From: a bacterium
Lineage (GTDB): Bacteria > JAHJDO01
DNA: 56,729 nucleotides
Direction of reading: 5' to 3'
NCBI GenBank assembly: GCA_030652805.1
Contig: JAUSPT010000036.1
Location: 1 to 56,729, forward strand
In this document: positions 42,453 through 50,502 of the stretch, in pieces
How positions within the stretch are numbered: the stretch's first letter is position 1
How the letters are laid out: every line of letters begins with the position of its first letter
Translations under genes and position numbers: made by a program
Notes under the pieces: generated by a model
What the model saw: only the letters and a program-made list of their open reading frames with translations
Told to the model about the DNA's origin: nothing
The model's database searches: none

Positions 42453-43340
42453 TTAAAAGTTTGCCATGTATTCACACTTACCTTTTATATCAAGACGTAT
42501 GCGATAAAGCGATCCACCCATCGGGACTTTGGAATCAAACCCAGGTGGTGTAAAATTGCTTGACCAGTATTCACCGGCAGTGGTGATATACAAGTCTGTC
42601 AGGTCTAAACCACCAAACATTACACTTGAAACTTGTTTCACCGGCATAGGAATCCGGCGTTCTGCCTTACCGTCAGGGTCATAGCGTACTACTTGTTCGC
42701 CATACCACTGAGCGCTCCACACATAGCCATCAGCATCTACTGTCAAACCATCAGGAATGCCTTCATCAGATGGGACTTCTACAAAATTTCGTTTATTGCT
42801 CAAATTACCTGTATTTATATCAACGTCGTAGGCATAAATACGTCTTACTGCAGAGTCAGCGTAATAAAGCGTACGATTTTCCGGGCTGAACCCAAGTCCG
42901 TTAGAAAGTTTTATTCCATCATCCACAACACGGATTGAACCGTCAATGTCTATTAAATAAAGCTTTCCTGTTTTCTCCATACCATTCGTTTCCCAGTAAT
43001 ATGTACCAGCGTAAATACGGCCTTTAGAATCAGCAATAATGTCATTAAAGAAAAGTGATTCACCATCGTATTGGCTGACAATTGTCCTATAATTGTCCTG
43101 ACCTCGCCATAGGTGCAGTCCCGCTCCTGCAACTATTAATGAATTGTTTCTATTCAGTGCTATACCAGATACCGCAAGGTCACGACTGATAATACTCTTT
43201 TTATCATCAGATGTTGAATACTGGAAAACCAATGATGCTTCAGCATCTACCCATATGAGTCGATGGTTCGTCGAGTCCCATAATGGCGCCTCACCACAGC
43301 GATTGTTATCTTCAGCAATAATTTCAATATTGTACATCAT
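42453..43340 (-). CDS. SMP-30/gluconolactonase family protein
   Basis: A 295-residue six-blade beta-propeller lactonase. The metal ligand Glu is in RCGEAPLWD near residue 17, the Asn/Asp set in LSNGLGFSPENRTLYYADS and the Asp in PDGLTVDADGYVWSAQW; all seem kept. It should hydrolyse a sugar lactone formed by the alcohol dehydrogenase. It is cytoplasmic, with 22- and 14-base gaps to its neighbours. Confidence 0.9.
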   Translation of the reverse strand: MMYNIEIIAEDNNRCGEAPLWDSTNHRLIWVDAEASLVFQYSTSDDKKSIISRDLAVSGIALNRNNSLIVAGAGLHLWRGQDNYRTIVSQYDGESLFFNDIIADSKGRIYAGTYYWETNGMEKTGKLYLIDIDGSIRVVDDGIKLSNGLGFSPENRTLYYADSAVRRIYAYDVDINTGNLSNKRNFVEVPSDEGIPDGLTVDADGYVWSAQWYGEQVVRYDPDGKAERRIPMPVKQVSSVMFGGLDLTDLYITTAGEYWSSNFTPPGFDSKVPMGGSLYRIRLDIKGKCEYMANF

Positions 43341-43354
43341 AAAAAACCAAAAAA

Positions 43355-44836
43355 TTACTTCTCAGGCCAGTATCTCTCAGTTATTATCTTATCTTCCGTA
43401 AAAAAGTTAACAATTGCTTTGCCCTGCGCTTTGATATCAGCAAACTGCGAAGCCTTCATCCCGCCAAACGGTAAATACGATACAGGGGCAGGGATACCTA
43501 TATTAATGCCGATCATTCCGCATTCAACCTCAAGTTTGAACTTGCGAGCATAATAGCCATTCTGCGTATAGATAGATGCACCATTCCCGTATTGATGGTC
43601 GTTAATAATCTTTATTGACTCATCAAGAGTATCAGCTTTTAAAATAACAACTACCGGACCGAATATCTCAGTTTCATGAATTTTCATTCCGGGCTTTACA
43701 TCCGTAAAGATTGTTGGACCAATAAAATAACCTTTTTCACAGCCATCAACCATAATGTTCCTGCCGTCCAGAGCCAGTGTTGCGCCTTCATTTATTCCTG
43801 TCTCAATCATATCAAGAATAAACTTTTTTGACTTGGCGGAAATAACCGGTCCCATGACCATAGGTTCATCTGCAACTTTTGGATCAAGCGGGTTGGCAAC
43901 TATAATCTTTTTTGATTCCTCAATAAACCTCTCACAAATTGTCCTGTACATATCATTCCCAACAGCGACTATCGCAGAAGAAGCCATACATCTTTGACCT
44001 GCACAACCATAACATGAAGTAATCATATTGCGAATAGCATCATCAATCTTAGCATCAGGCAAGACAACCAAATGATTCTTAGCCCCACCCATCGCTTGAA
44101 AACGTTTATTGGTTTTAGCACATTTTTCAGCGACAATCTGGCATGTGCGAGTCGAGCCGACCAGCGATACACCTTTAACCTTTGTGCTTTCCATAAAAGT
44201 ATCTGCAACCACTCTATCCCCATTGACAAGATTGAAAACTCCTATAGGTAATCCTATCTGGTCTATATATTCAGTAATTAGCTGCATAGTTAAGGGGACT
44301 TGCTTGGAAGCTTTAACTATAAAAGTATTTCCGGTAGCTATGGCATAGGGAAGAAACCAAAAAGGAACCATCGCAGGAAAGTTAAATGGTGCAATCATTG
44401 TGAATACACCCAGAGGCAAACGGATTACCTCGCCGTCAATTCCATAAGAACTACCTATCAGTTTATCACCCTGCTGTAATATTGGCATACCAGAGGCTAC
44501 TTCACAATTTTCAAGCACTCGTTTCATTTCTGCGCGAGCGTCGGGAATGGATTTTCCCATTTCCTCAACAAGAGTTCGAGCAATTTTTTCTTCATTTTTC
44601 CGAAGTAATCCAATCAGCTTGTATAAAGGCTGAACTCGTCGAGAAACAGGTGTGCGGCTCCAGTTCTTAAACGCTTCAGAAGCAGCGTCAATAGCACGAT
44701 TTACTTCTGCAGGCGTTGATAACGGCACTTTCCCGATTATTTCGCCTGTACTTGGATTCTCAATATCAATGTAGCCGGTATTTTCTGCTTCTATCCATTT
44801 TCCATTAATATAATTTTTTATGGTTTTTACACTCAT
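43355..44836 (-). CDS. Methylmalonate/malonate-semialdehyde dehydrogenase
   Basis: A 493-residue aldehyde dehydrogenase of the MmsA/IolA type. YINGKWIEAENTGYIDIENPSTGE is its typical opening. FNFPAMVPFWFLPYAIATGN, KVKGVSLVGSTRTC and the nucleophile Cys in CYGCAGQRCMASSAIV match CoA-acylating enzymes of this class. The product would be acetyl- or propionyl-CoA. The start overlaps the transaldolase stop by 4 bases. Which aldehyde it uses here is not certain. Confidence 0.88.
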   Translation of the reverse strand: MSVKTIKNYINGKWIEAENTGYIDIENPSTGEIIGKVPLSTPAEVNRAIDAASEAFKNWSRTPVSRRVQPLYKLIGLLRKNEEKIARTLVEEMGKSIPDARAEMKRVLENCEVASGMPILQQGDKLIGSSYGIDGEVIRLPLGVFTMIAPFNFPAMVPFWFLPYAIATGNTFIVKASKQVPLTMQLITEYIDQIGLPIGVFNLVNGDRVVADTFMESTKVKGVSLVGSTRTCQIVAEKCAKTNKRFQAMGGAKNHLVVLPDAKIDDAIRNMITSCYGCAGQRCMASSAIVAVGNDMYRTICERFIEESKKIIVANPLDPKVADEPMVMGPVISAKSKKFILDMIETGINEGATLALDGRNIMVDGCEKGYFIGPTIFTDVKPGMKIHETEIFGPVVVILKADTLDESIKIINDHQYGNGASIYTQNGYYARKFKLEVECGMIGINIGIPAPVSYLPFGGMKASQFADIKAQGKAIVNFFTEDKIITERYWPEK

Positions 44837-45870
44837 ATCCTGTATTCCTCCAATTGCATCCAGCCAGCCTGACTGAACTGGGTTAATGTTCGCTGCGCAG
44901 CTCCATAAGTCACAAATTCTTCTGGCTTCATACCTTCAGGTTCATACGCACGTACAAACTCAGGTATTGTTTCTAATCTATTAATGACTTCTGAATCTAT
45001 GGACACATCAATACGCTGCGGGTCTCTCGGTATCCCCGGCTGTAAAAGTAATGTCTGATATTTCGGATGGATGGACATTATCAGTTCAGCTCCTGTCAAT
45101 TCCTCCATGTGATATGTTCCCCGTAATGCTGCAACTACTAAAGTTGCTTCGTAATCGTGTTTTTTAAATATAGAATAAGCCCGTTTTGTTACAGCAAGAC
45201 CTGCCTGTCGAATATCTGACTCATTAATATTGGCTTTGCTGTCATTAGCCATATCACGCAGGTAATCATCAAGACGGCCTATCATGATAACGGCAAAACA
45301 CTGCCCGGGTATCTTACCAGCCTGTTGAGCGCGTTGCTTACCCTTACGAAACCGTTCAGCAACAGCAATAACCTGAGGAACCGTAAAGCTCACAGTAGCT
45401 GTTATTGTAATTCCTTCAGATGCACATTCCTCCAATGCGTCCAGTCCTGCTGCTGTTACTGGAAACTTTACAGCAATATTCGGCGCCCAGGAATGAAACC
45501 TTCTTGCCATGGATATCATTGCTTCTGTATCCCTTGCTATAGCCGGATTGACCTGAGCGCAAACATACCCCAGTTTCCCTGAAGTACGTTCATATTCGGG
45601 TTTAAACATCTTTGCTGCGTTCTTAACTACAACGCTCACAAGAAATTCTGCCTGTTCCTGAGAGGATAAATCCTTTTTAATATCTTTCAGCAAATGATTC
45701 CATTTCTCAGGACTAGAATGCAGAGTTTTAGATATAAGTACAGGATTAGTGGTAACTCCCGTAGCACCGTGCAACAGTGCCTGTTGAAGCTCATCAGGAT
45801 CTCCTGAATCATGCCACCATGTCGTTTTTATTTCTTTTACTAACCATTGCAAATAACTATCTTTAACCAT
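44833..45870 (-). CDS. Transaldolase family protein
   Basis: A 345-residue TIM-barrel transaldolase, longer than the ~220-residue TalC/MipB class and near classical Tal. GATGVTTNPVLISK is the N-terminal signature (usual T-N-P). The Schiff-base lysine lies in PNIAVKFPVTAAGLDALEE, and ITITATVSFTVPQVIAVAE follows. It transfers a dihydroxyacetone unit or cleaves a keto-sugar. The overlap with the dehydrogenase (4 bases) and MttB (8 bases) suggests a linked step. A paired transaldolase and aldehyde dehydrogenase recalls the sulfo-transaldolase pathway, but other marker genes are missing. Confidence 0.88.
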   Translation of the reverse strand: MVKDSYLQWLVKEIKTTWWHDSGDPDELQQALLHGATGVTTNPVLISKTLHSSPEKWNHLLKDIKKDLSSQEQAEFLVSVVVKNAAKMFKPEYERTSGKLGYVCAQVNPAIARDTEAMISMARRFHSWAPNIAVKFPVTAAGLDALEECASEGITITATVSFTVPQVIAVAERFRKGKQRAQQAGKIPGQCFAVIMIGRLDDYLRDMANDSKANINESDIRQAGLAVTKRAYSIFKKHDYEATLVVAALRGTYHMEELTGAELIMSIHPKYQTLLLQPGIPRDPQRIDVSIDSEVINRLETIPEFVRAYEPEGMKPEEFVTYGAAQRTLTQFSQAGWMQLEEYRI

Positions 45871-47290
45871 TTCCTTCCACCTCCCTTACTATATTATAAA
45901 TTTCGTTTACAATTTTAGAATCTAATGTATGTTCTGGTTTTTTGTTCAAAATTTCTCTGGCTTTTTCAGCAGCTCTTTCTTTTGTTGTCTTTGAACCATC
46001 ATTAACCCATCTTTCATAGACTTTTCTGTTTGAGATTTTTGGATCAAAATGTTCTCTGAAGTAGTTCAGAGTATGTTCTGTTTCCAGGAAAGACCCACCG
46101 GGCCCTTTGGATATAATAATATCTGTTGCAAGATGTTCAGTGTCTACTTTTATGCCTCGCATAATTCTTTTTACCATTGCTACTATTTCATCATCAATAA
46201 CTAACTGAGCAAGACTTTGGCAATTCTCTGTCTCATTTAGCCCCATTCCAGAAATATAGTTTATCCCTCCAATTGCAGGTATGAGAGCAGTCATCATCTT
46301 TTCGTATCCGGATTGAGTATCTGATATCAGACTATCTGTAAGTACACCTCCGCCGCGAGTAGGTAACTTATAGTAACGACCCATCTGTGCCATACAAACT
46401 TTTTGAAGCGCATATTCCGGTCCTCCCATTGTAACTGTTGTATATTTCATATCAAGATGTCTACCCCAGCTGCCATAGAGAACAGGAGTTCCTGGTTTTA
46501 CCGCATAAGTAATAACTATGGCACTGAGTATCTCTGCATTTGCCTGTGATACTATTGATGCCAGTGTAACCGGAGAAGAACCGCCCCCTATCGGACCTGA
46601 CTCTATACTTATAGGCAACCCATATTTTGCCCCTGACATAAGAAGTTCCACTTGTCGAGTGTCTTGTGATAAAGGAGAAAGGCAACACATATCCAAACAA
46701 ATTAATGGTTTCTTAATAAACTCTTCTTGTGATCCTCTCAAAACCGTTCCCATCTTTACTAAAGCATCAACGGATTTTGGGTTGTAATTTTCACTCATGA
46801 TGGGTTTTGTCTGGTAAATTAATGCTTCTGCCCATAGGTGAAGATCTCCTGTTTTTTCCGGCACATCGGAAGGAAATACATTTACATGGTTAAACTCACA
46901 TCCAGGCAATGCATCCGAAATCCTTAAATGCTCAATTAAATCTTTTCTTATTGCCCTACGTCTTTTTCCTGTTTCAAGGTCTTCGACAAAAACTGCAAAA
47001 CCCCCCGGTCCAAAATATACATTATTCCCTCCTACATCAAGCTTATATGAAGGATCTCTACCATAAAGTGAAAATTTTTCTGGTGTTGATTCTATGGCTT
47101 TCCGTACTACATCTGAAGACATTTTGACTATTTTCGATGACCTGTCTATCTTACAGCCAATCCCTTCAAGAAGTTCAAGACACTCATCATTTAATATCCT
47201 TATACCGCATTCTTCCAGTATACGTCTGGATTCAGTATCTATCTGTACTATCTCTTCCTGAGATAAAATTTCAAAGAATTTTGGTTTCAT
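45863..47290 (-). CDS. MttB-family methyltransferase without pyrrolysine
   Basis: A 475-residue trimethylamine-methyltransferase-superfamily protein. LYGRDPSYKLDVGGNNVYFGPGG, GDLHLWAEALIYQTKPIM, SGMGLNETENCQSLAQLVIDDEIVAM and SKGPGGSFLETEHTLNYFREHF are family blocks. The frame has no internal TAG, so it belongs to the non-Pyl group that demethylates quaternary amines such as glycine betaine, proline betaine or carnitine with a corrinoid protein. No corrinoid protein (MttC-type) gene is in the window. It is fourth in the run, after the GH36, cupin genes. Confidence 0.9.
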   Translation of the reverse strand: MKPKFFEILSQEEIVQIDTESRRILEECGIRILNDECLELLEGIGCKIDRSSKIVKMSSDVVRKAIESTPEKFSLYGRDPSYKLDVGGNNVYFGPGGFAVFVEDLETGKRRRAIRKDLIEHLRISDALPGCEFNHVNVFPSDVPEKTGDLHLWAEALIYQTKPIMSENYNPKSVDALVKMGTVLRGSQEEFIKKPLICLDMCCLSPLSQDTRQVELLMSGAKYGLPISIESGPIGGGSSPVTLASIVSQANAEILSAIVITYAVKPGTPVLYGSWGRHLDMKYTTVTMGGPEYALQKVCMAQMGRYYKLPTRGGGVLTDSLISDTQSGYEKMMTALIPAIGGINYISGMGLNETENCQSLAQLVIDDEIVAMVKRIMRGIKVDTEHLATDIIISKGPGGSFLETEHTLNYFREHFDPKISNRKVYERWVNDGSKTTKERAAEKAREILNKKPEHTLDSKIVNEIYNIVREVEGNG

Positions 47291-47311
47291 AAAATCATAT
47301 CCTTTTTATTT

Positions 47312-47683
47312 TTAACCTGATTGTTTTAATATAGCTGCTTCCCTGCCAGGAGGGCTCAAAACCCATAGAATTTTCAATGTGTCATTATTATTATTCATCA
47401 ACTGATGACTTTTCCCTGATGATGACCATATCGCTGTACCCGCTGTCACATCTTCTATTTCTTCTCCAACTTTTATACTTCCTTTTCCGGAAACAACATA
47501 AAACATCTCCCCTTCTATATGTTTATGTTCTTCAGATTTTCCACCAGGGGGAAGAATCGTTAATCCAACAGCAAGAGATTTGAGCTCCGGATTAATAGCA
47601 GGAGAAAGAAGAACCTTAAGAGTGCGCTTAAACGGAGCAGGTACCTTCATTTCAAGCGCGTTGTTTTCATGAATAATAATCAT
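47312..47683 (-). CDS. Cupin-domain protein
   Basis: A 123-residue single cupin. GGKSEEHKHIEGEMFYVVSGKGSIKVG is the first metal-binding motif (H-x-H-x4-E-like) and GKSHQLMNNNNDTLKILWV the second, with His. I use the ATG at 47683, whose ATGA overlaps the GH36 stop; a longer frame begins at 47719. Possible roles are sugar isomerase or ligand sensor; it cannot be assigned from sequence. Confidence 0.82.
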   Translation of the reverse strand: MIIIHENNALEMKVPAPFKRTLKVLLSPAINPELKSLAVGLTILPPGGKSEEHKHIEGEMFYVVSGKGSIKVGEEIEDVTAGTAIWSSSGKSHQLMNNNNDTLKILWVLSPPGREAAILKQSG

Positions 47684-50208
47684 ATCTTCAACTCCCTCAA
47701 TTGCCACTTTGTAGTCCAATCCTCAGTAACTACAGGAATGCAAACTGCCCCATTTGCAGTAATTCGGGTCAATGCTTTCCTGTCTTCAACTGTTACAGCA
47801 ACCTTACTCTGGGATCTTAATCCTGCGATTATGATTGAGCCTCTCTCACCAGGCGGACGATGTAATTCACCGGATAATGTTCGTTTGCGCACATTCCATT
47901 TTACTTTTGTCAGTTCCAGACCGCTGCTCTGATGAAATGTAGTCCCTACAGGCCATGGATGAGACCGTTTCCGACGGATAACCAGAAGTTTAACTGATGG
48001 GCCATAGAATGTTACATCCAGTTTACCGGGTAATGAATCATTCACTAATGCAGCAAAGTCTCCGGGATGCCGGTATGAACCTTTTGGCTTGAGTGGAACA
48101 GGAATTGTTCCCAGAAACTGTCCTGACCAGAATTCATATGCCCAATAACTTCTTTCAGAATCTAAGCCCAGAAGCTTAAAATCCACCCCAAATCTGAAAG
48201 GTACAGGGCAGCCGGACTCTTCCTTTTCAGGTTCAAACAGGTTAAAAACAGCTACAAGGTGCCAGCTGTCCCACTCTGATTTGATTGGAACATGCCAAAT
48301 GTTCGCTCCCTGTGGTTCGATTGTGGATGGACTGTCCTTGTTTTCGCCTTTACACATTGCTGCATAACTACCAAGACTGATGCGAACAGGGTAGAATAGA
48401 TCTACAACCACAGCTGGTTTTTGCAAAGGAGGAAGCGTAGCCAGCAAAACTTGCCATCTATCTTCCGGCAATATTGCCAGATTATCAGAAATATCAACAT
48501 GCCCCGCACAAAGAAATGTGGCTGTAGCTCGCACGCGAGCCTCTTCTAAAGTTCCCGGCAACCCCACAACAAAACATGATGGCTGAATAAGTCCCCATCG
48601 TTGATTTTTAAAAAGATGTGTTCCTAACGCTGCATAAATTTCTTTTAAATACTTATATCCTGTTCCTGTATTGCCAGTATCTCTATTCGTATAAAGCAGG
48701 TCAACATAACCTAGATTAGCTGTTTCCCTGCCAGTACAATCCAACACCAGCCCTTTTTCATCCTGAGAATTCATTGCTTCGTGTATAATTCGGCTTACTA
48801 TTCTCATTCCTTCATTTGCGTTACTGCAGGCTATTTGAGAATTATGATGACTGCCGGGTGTATGTAAGTTTCCACCAAAGTCCCACTTAAGATATCGAAC
48901 GCCTCTCTTAGCAAGAGACATTATTTTTCCTCTAACCCACCCCTGTACATCAGGATTAGTTGCATCAAGCGTAAAAATTCTGTCATGCGGCTGCCAAAAC
49001 CATTTCCCCATGTCTTTCAAATTGCCTTTTTTATCTTTTATCAGCCAGTCAGGATGTTCTTTAACAACAGGATGATTCTCGCTAACGCAGGTAAAACCCG
49101 TCCAGACACCTAATTGAAAGCCCAATGCCATAAGTTTTTTTGCCAGCCACTTCAAACCATGCGAAAAACGTTTATTTTCTTCAAAATACGTTGGTATATT
49201 ATCTTTTTCCCAGCCTAAGTCAGTTTGAATAAAACGCAGTCCTATCTTGTCAAGATACCTGGCTTTGGCTATTTCAGCATTTTCAAGTAAATCTTTCTCA
49301 GTTACGCTCAAACGGTGGGAATACCAGCTGCACCAGTTTGCAAACGGTTTTTGCACATCGGTTATGCTGTAGCGTTTAGCAACTCTTTCTGCATACTTTT
49401 CAAGAAGAAGATAAGGATCGTCTCCAATTTCGATAACGAATTCTTCCAGATCAATACTCTGCCCGGGTTCTATAGGTAAATCAGCTCCGCAAAACCCTAT
49501 TGACGCTTCAGTAAAATGATCTTCTGTCTCTAATTCAGGACAGATCATTGATATACGTGATGAATCTATTGAGGCGCCATCAACGTTATCAAATCCACAC
49601 GATGATGTTTCTTCTTTTTTTATTTTTTGAGCTGATGCTTTTATCATTCCTTTAAAACGACTGAAAGTTTCAAAAGCAATCAAAACTCCCTTTTTGTCAT
49701 GATTACTGTATGCCAAGGTTACGGCTTCGGAACAAAAAGAACGTTCTGTTCCGTCAAGAGCTTTAAGCCCGTCTATACCTGTCATAATTTGACCTATTGA
49801 CCGTACCTGGCCTCGATAGGCTCTATTTTCAAGAATACGTACCTGTGACAACTTTGAACCAAACTCAAATTTTGATTCAGGCACATCACTTATGGTCAAC
49901 AGATCAACGTGACTGAAAACAAACTGTTCCTTTCCCATATTTGTCAATGTGCTTTTCCACCTCAGGCGATTCGATGTTTCCTGTATAATGGTTTGTTTAA
50001 TAGTTGCGCCTGTTAATTTGCTTTTCCAGATAAGTTCTGTATTTTTGCCTTTAAGTTCGTGAGATTTCACACCCTCCATATGGATTTCTTTATCATTAAC
50101 TACAATCCGGCAGTCAGACGGGCCGATTTTAAAACCAGGCCACTCAGGCGCAGTGATTGTAAGAAGTCCATTATTTATTTTTATATTTAAACCTATCGAT
50201 ATCTTCAT
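47680..50208 (-). CDS. Glycoside hydrolase family 36-like (alpha-galactosidase type)
   Basis: A 842-residue enzyme. The catalytic barrel has WCSWYSHRLSVTEKDLLENA, QTDLGWEKDNIPTYFEENKRF-SHGLKWL, LGVWTGF, the nucleophile in RYLKWDFGGNL, and the likely acid/base Asp in DCTGRETANLGYVDLLYTNRD. Terminal beta domains flank it. No signal peptide; it probably hydrolyses an imported alpha-galactoside. The start overlaps the stop of a short LamG fragment (ATGA), so it may be translated by coupling to that fragment. Confidence 0.83.
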   Translation of the reverse strand: MKISIGLNIKINNGLLTITAPEWPGFKIGPSDCRIVVNDKEIHMEGVKSHELKGKNTELIWKSKLTGATIKQTIIQETSNRLRWKSTLTNMGKEQFVFSHVDLLTISDVPESKFEFGSKLSQVRILENRAYRGQVRSIGQIMTGIDGLKALDGTERSFCSEAVTLAYSNHDKKGVLIAFETFSRFKGMIKASAQKIKKEETSSCGFDNVDGASIDSSRISMICPELETEDHFTEASIGFCGADLPIEPGQSIDLEEFVIEIGDDPYLLLEKYAERVAKRYSITDVQKPFANWCSWYSHRLSVTEKDLLENAEIAKARYLDKIGLRFIQTDLGWEKDNIPTYFEENKRFSHGLKWLAKKLMALGFQLGVWTGFTCVSENHPVVKEHPDWLIKDKKGNLKDMGKWFWQPHDRIFTLDATNPDVQGWVRGKIMSLAKRGVRYLKWDFGGNLHTPGSHHNSQIACSNANEGMRIVSRIIHEAMNSQDEKGLVLDCTGRETANLGYVDLLYTNRDTGNTGTGYKYLKEIYAALGTHLFKNQRWGLIQPSCFVVGLPGTLEEARVRATATFLCAGHVDISDNLAILPEDRWQVLLATLPPLQKPAVVVDLFYPVRISLGSYAAMCKGENKDSPSTIEPQGANIWHVPIKSEWDSWHLVAVFNLFEPEKEESGCPVPFRFGVDFKLLGLDSERSYWAYEFWSGQFLGTIPVPLKPKGSYRHPGDFAALVNDSLPGKLDVTFYGPSVKLLVIRRKRSHPWPVGTTFHQSSGLELTKVKWNVRKRTLSGELHRPPGERGSIIIAGLRSQSKVAVTVEDRKALTRITANGAVCIPVVTEDWTTKWQLRELKI

Positions 50209-50384
50209 AATTGAGCTCCCTTGATTTTTCCATCATTTCCATTGCCGCTGCTGTCTTTTACTATGTCACCAGCCCCTTCATCAAAACTCCAGTACCCTAC
50301 TAATCCTTCCTCTGCATGGGCTGAAGAACCAGGCGCAAAAGATGATAAAAGAAATACAACCAAAAAATCTTTAACTAACTTCAT
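50205..50384 (-). pseudogene. Truncated LamG-protein N-terminus coupled to GH36
   Basis: A 59-codon frame, MKLVKDFLVVFLLSSFAPG, then a signal-peptide cleavage-like SSAHA and EEGLVGYWSFDEGAGDIV, ending GKIKGAQL and TGA at 50205-50207. It is a copy of the first ~60 residues of the LamG gene at 53173-53955 (VKDFLVVFLLSAF, EEGLVGCWNFDEGKGDI), without the rest of the domain. Its stop overlaps the GH36 ATG. It may be a decayed gene or a leader peptide. Confidence 0.7.
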
Positions 50385-50401
50385 CCCGATTTTTTGTTAT
50401 A

Positions 50402-50415
50402 GTTTAGCTATCAAA
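50402..50415 (-). promoter_or_regulatory. Shared upstream motif, copy 1 (before LamG fragment/GH36 run)
   Basis: On the minus strand TTTGATAGCTAAAC, followed by TATAACAAAAA. The same TTTGAYARYTAAAC motif occurs at 53154-53167 (TTTGACAACTAAAC) and 53970-53983 (TTTGATAATTAAAC), each just upstream of a leftward gene. It overlaps an AT-rich hairpin AAAAGTTAA/TTAACTTTT (50413-50435). This may be the promoter or an operator of the run that begins with the GH36 gene; no clean -10/-35 spacing is present. Confidence 0.45.
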
Positions 50416-50502
50416 AGTTAATTTTTTTAACTTTTTTTTCGTTTTTGTTTTATTTATAAAAAGATATTGGCAATACAAGCTCTCCACACTTTCTTTTTCG
50501 CC

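Noticed and set aside
45863-47290. Pyrrolysine-containing MttB
   Set aside because: The frame has no internal TAG and no pyl genes are seen, so it fits the non-pyrrolysine branch.
50413-50435. Terminator for the high-GC gene
   Set aside because: The AAAAGTTAA/TTAACTTTT hairpin is all A-T and has only a short T-run, so it is weak evidence. It may be a chance AT-rich palindrome.
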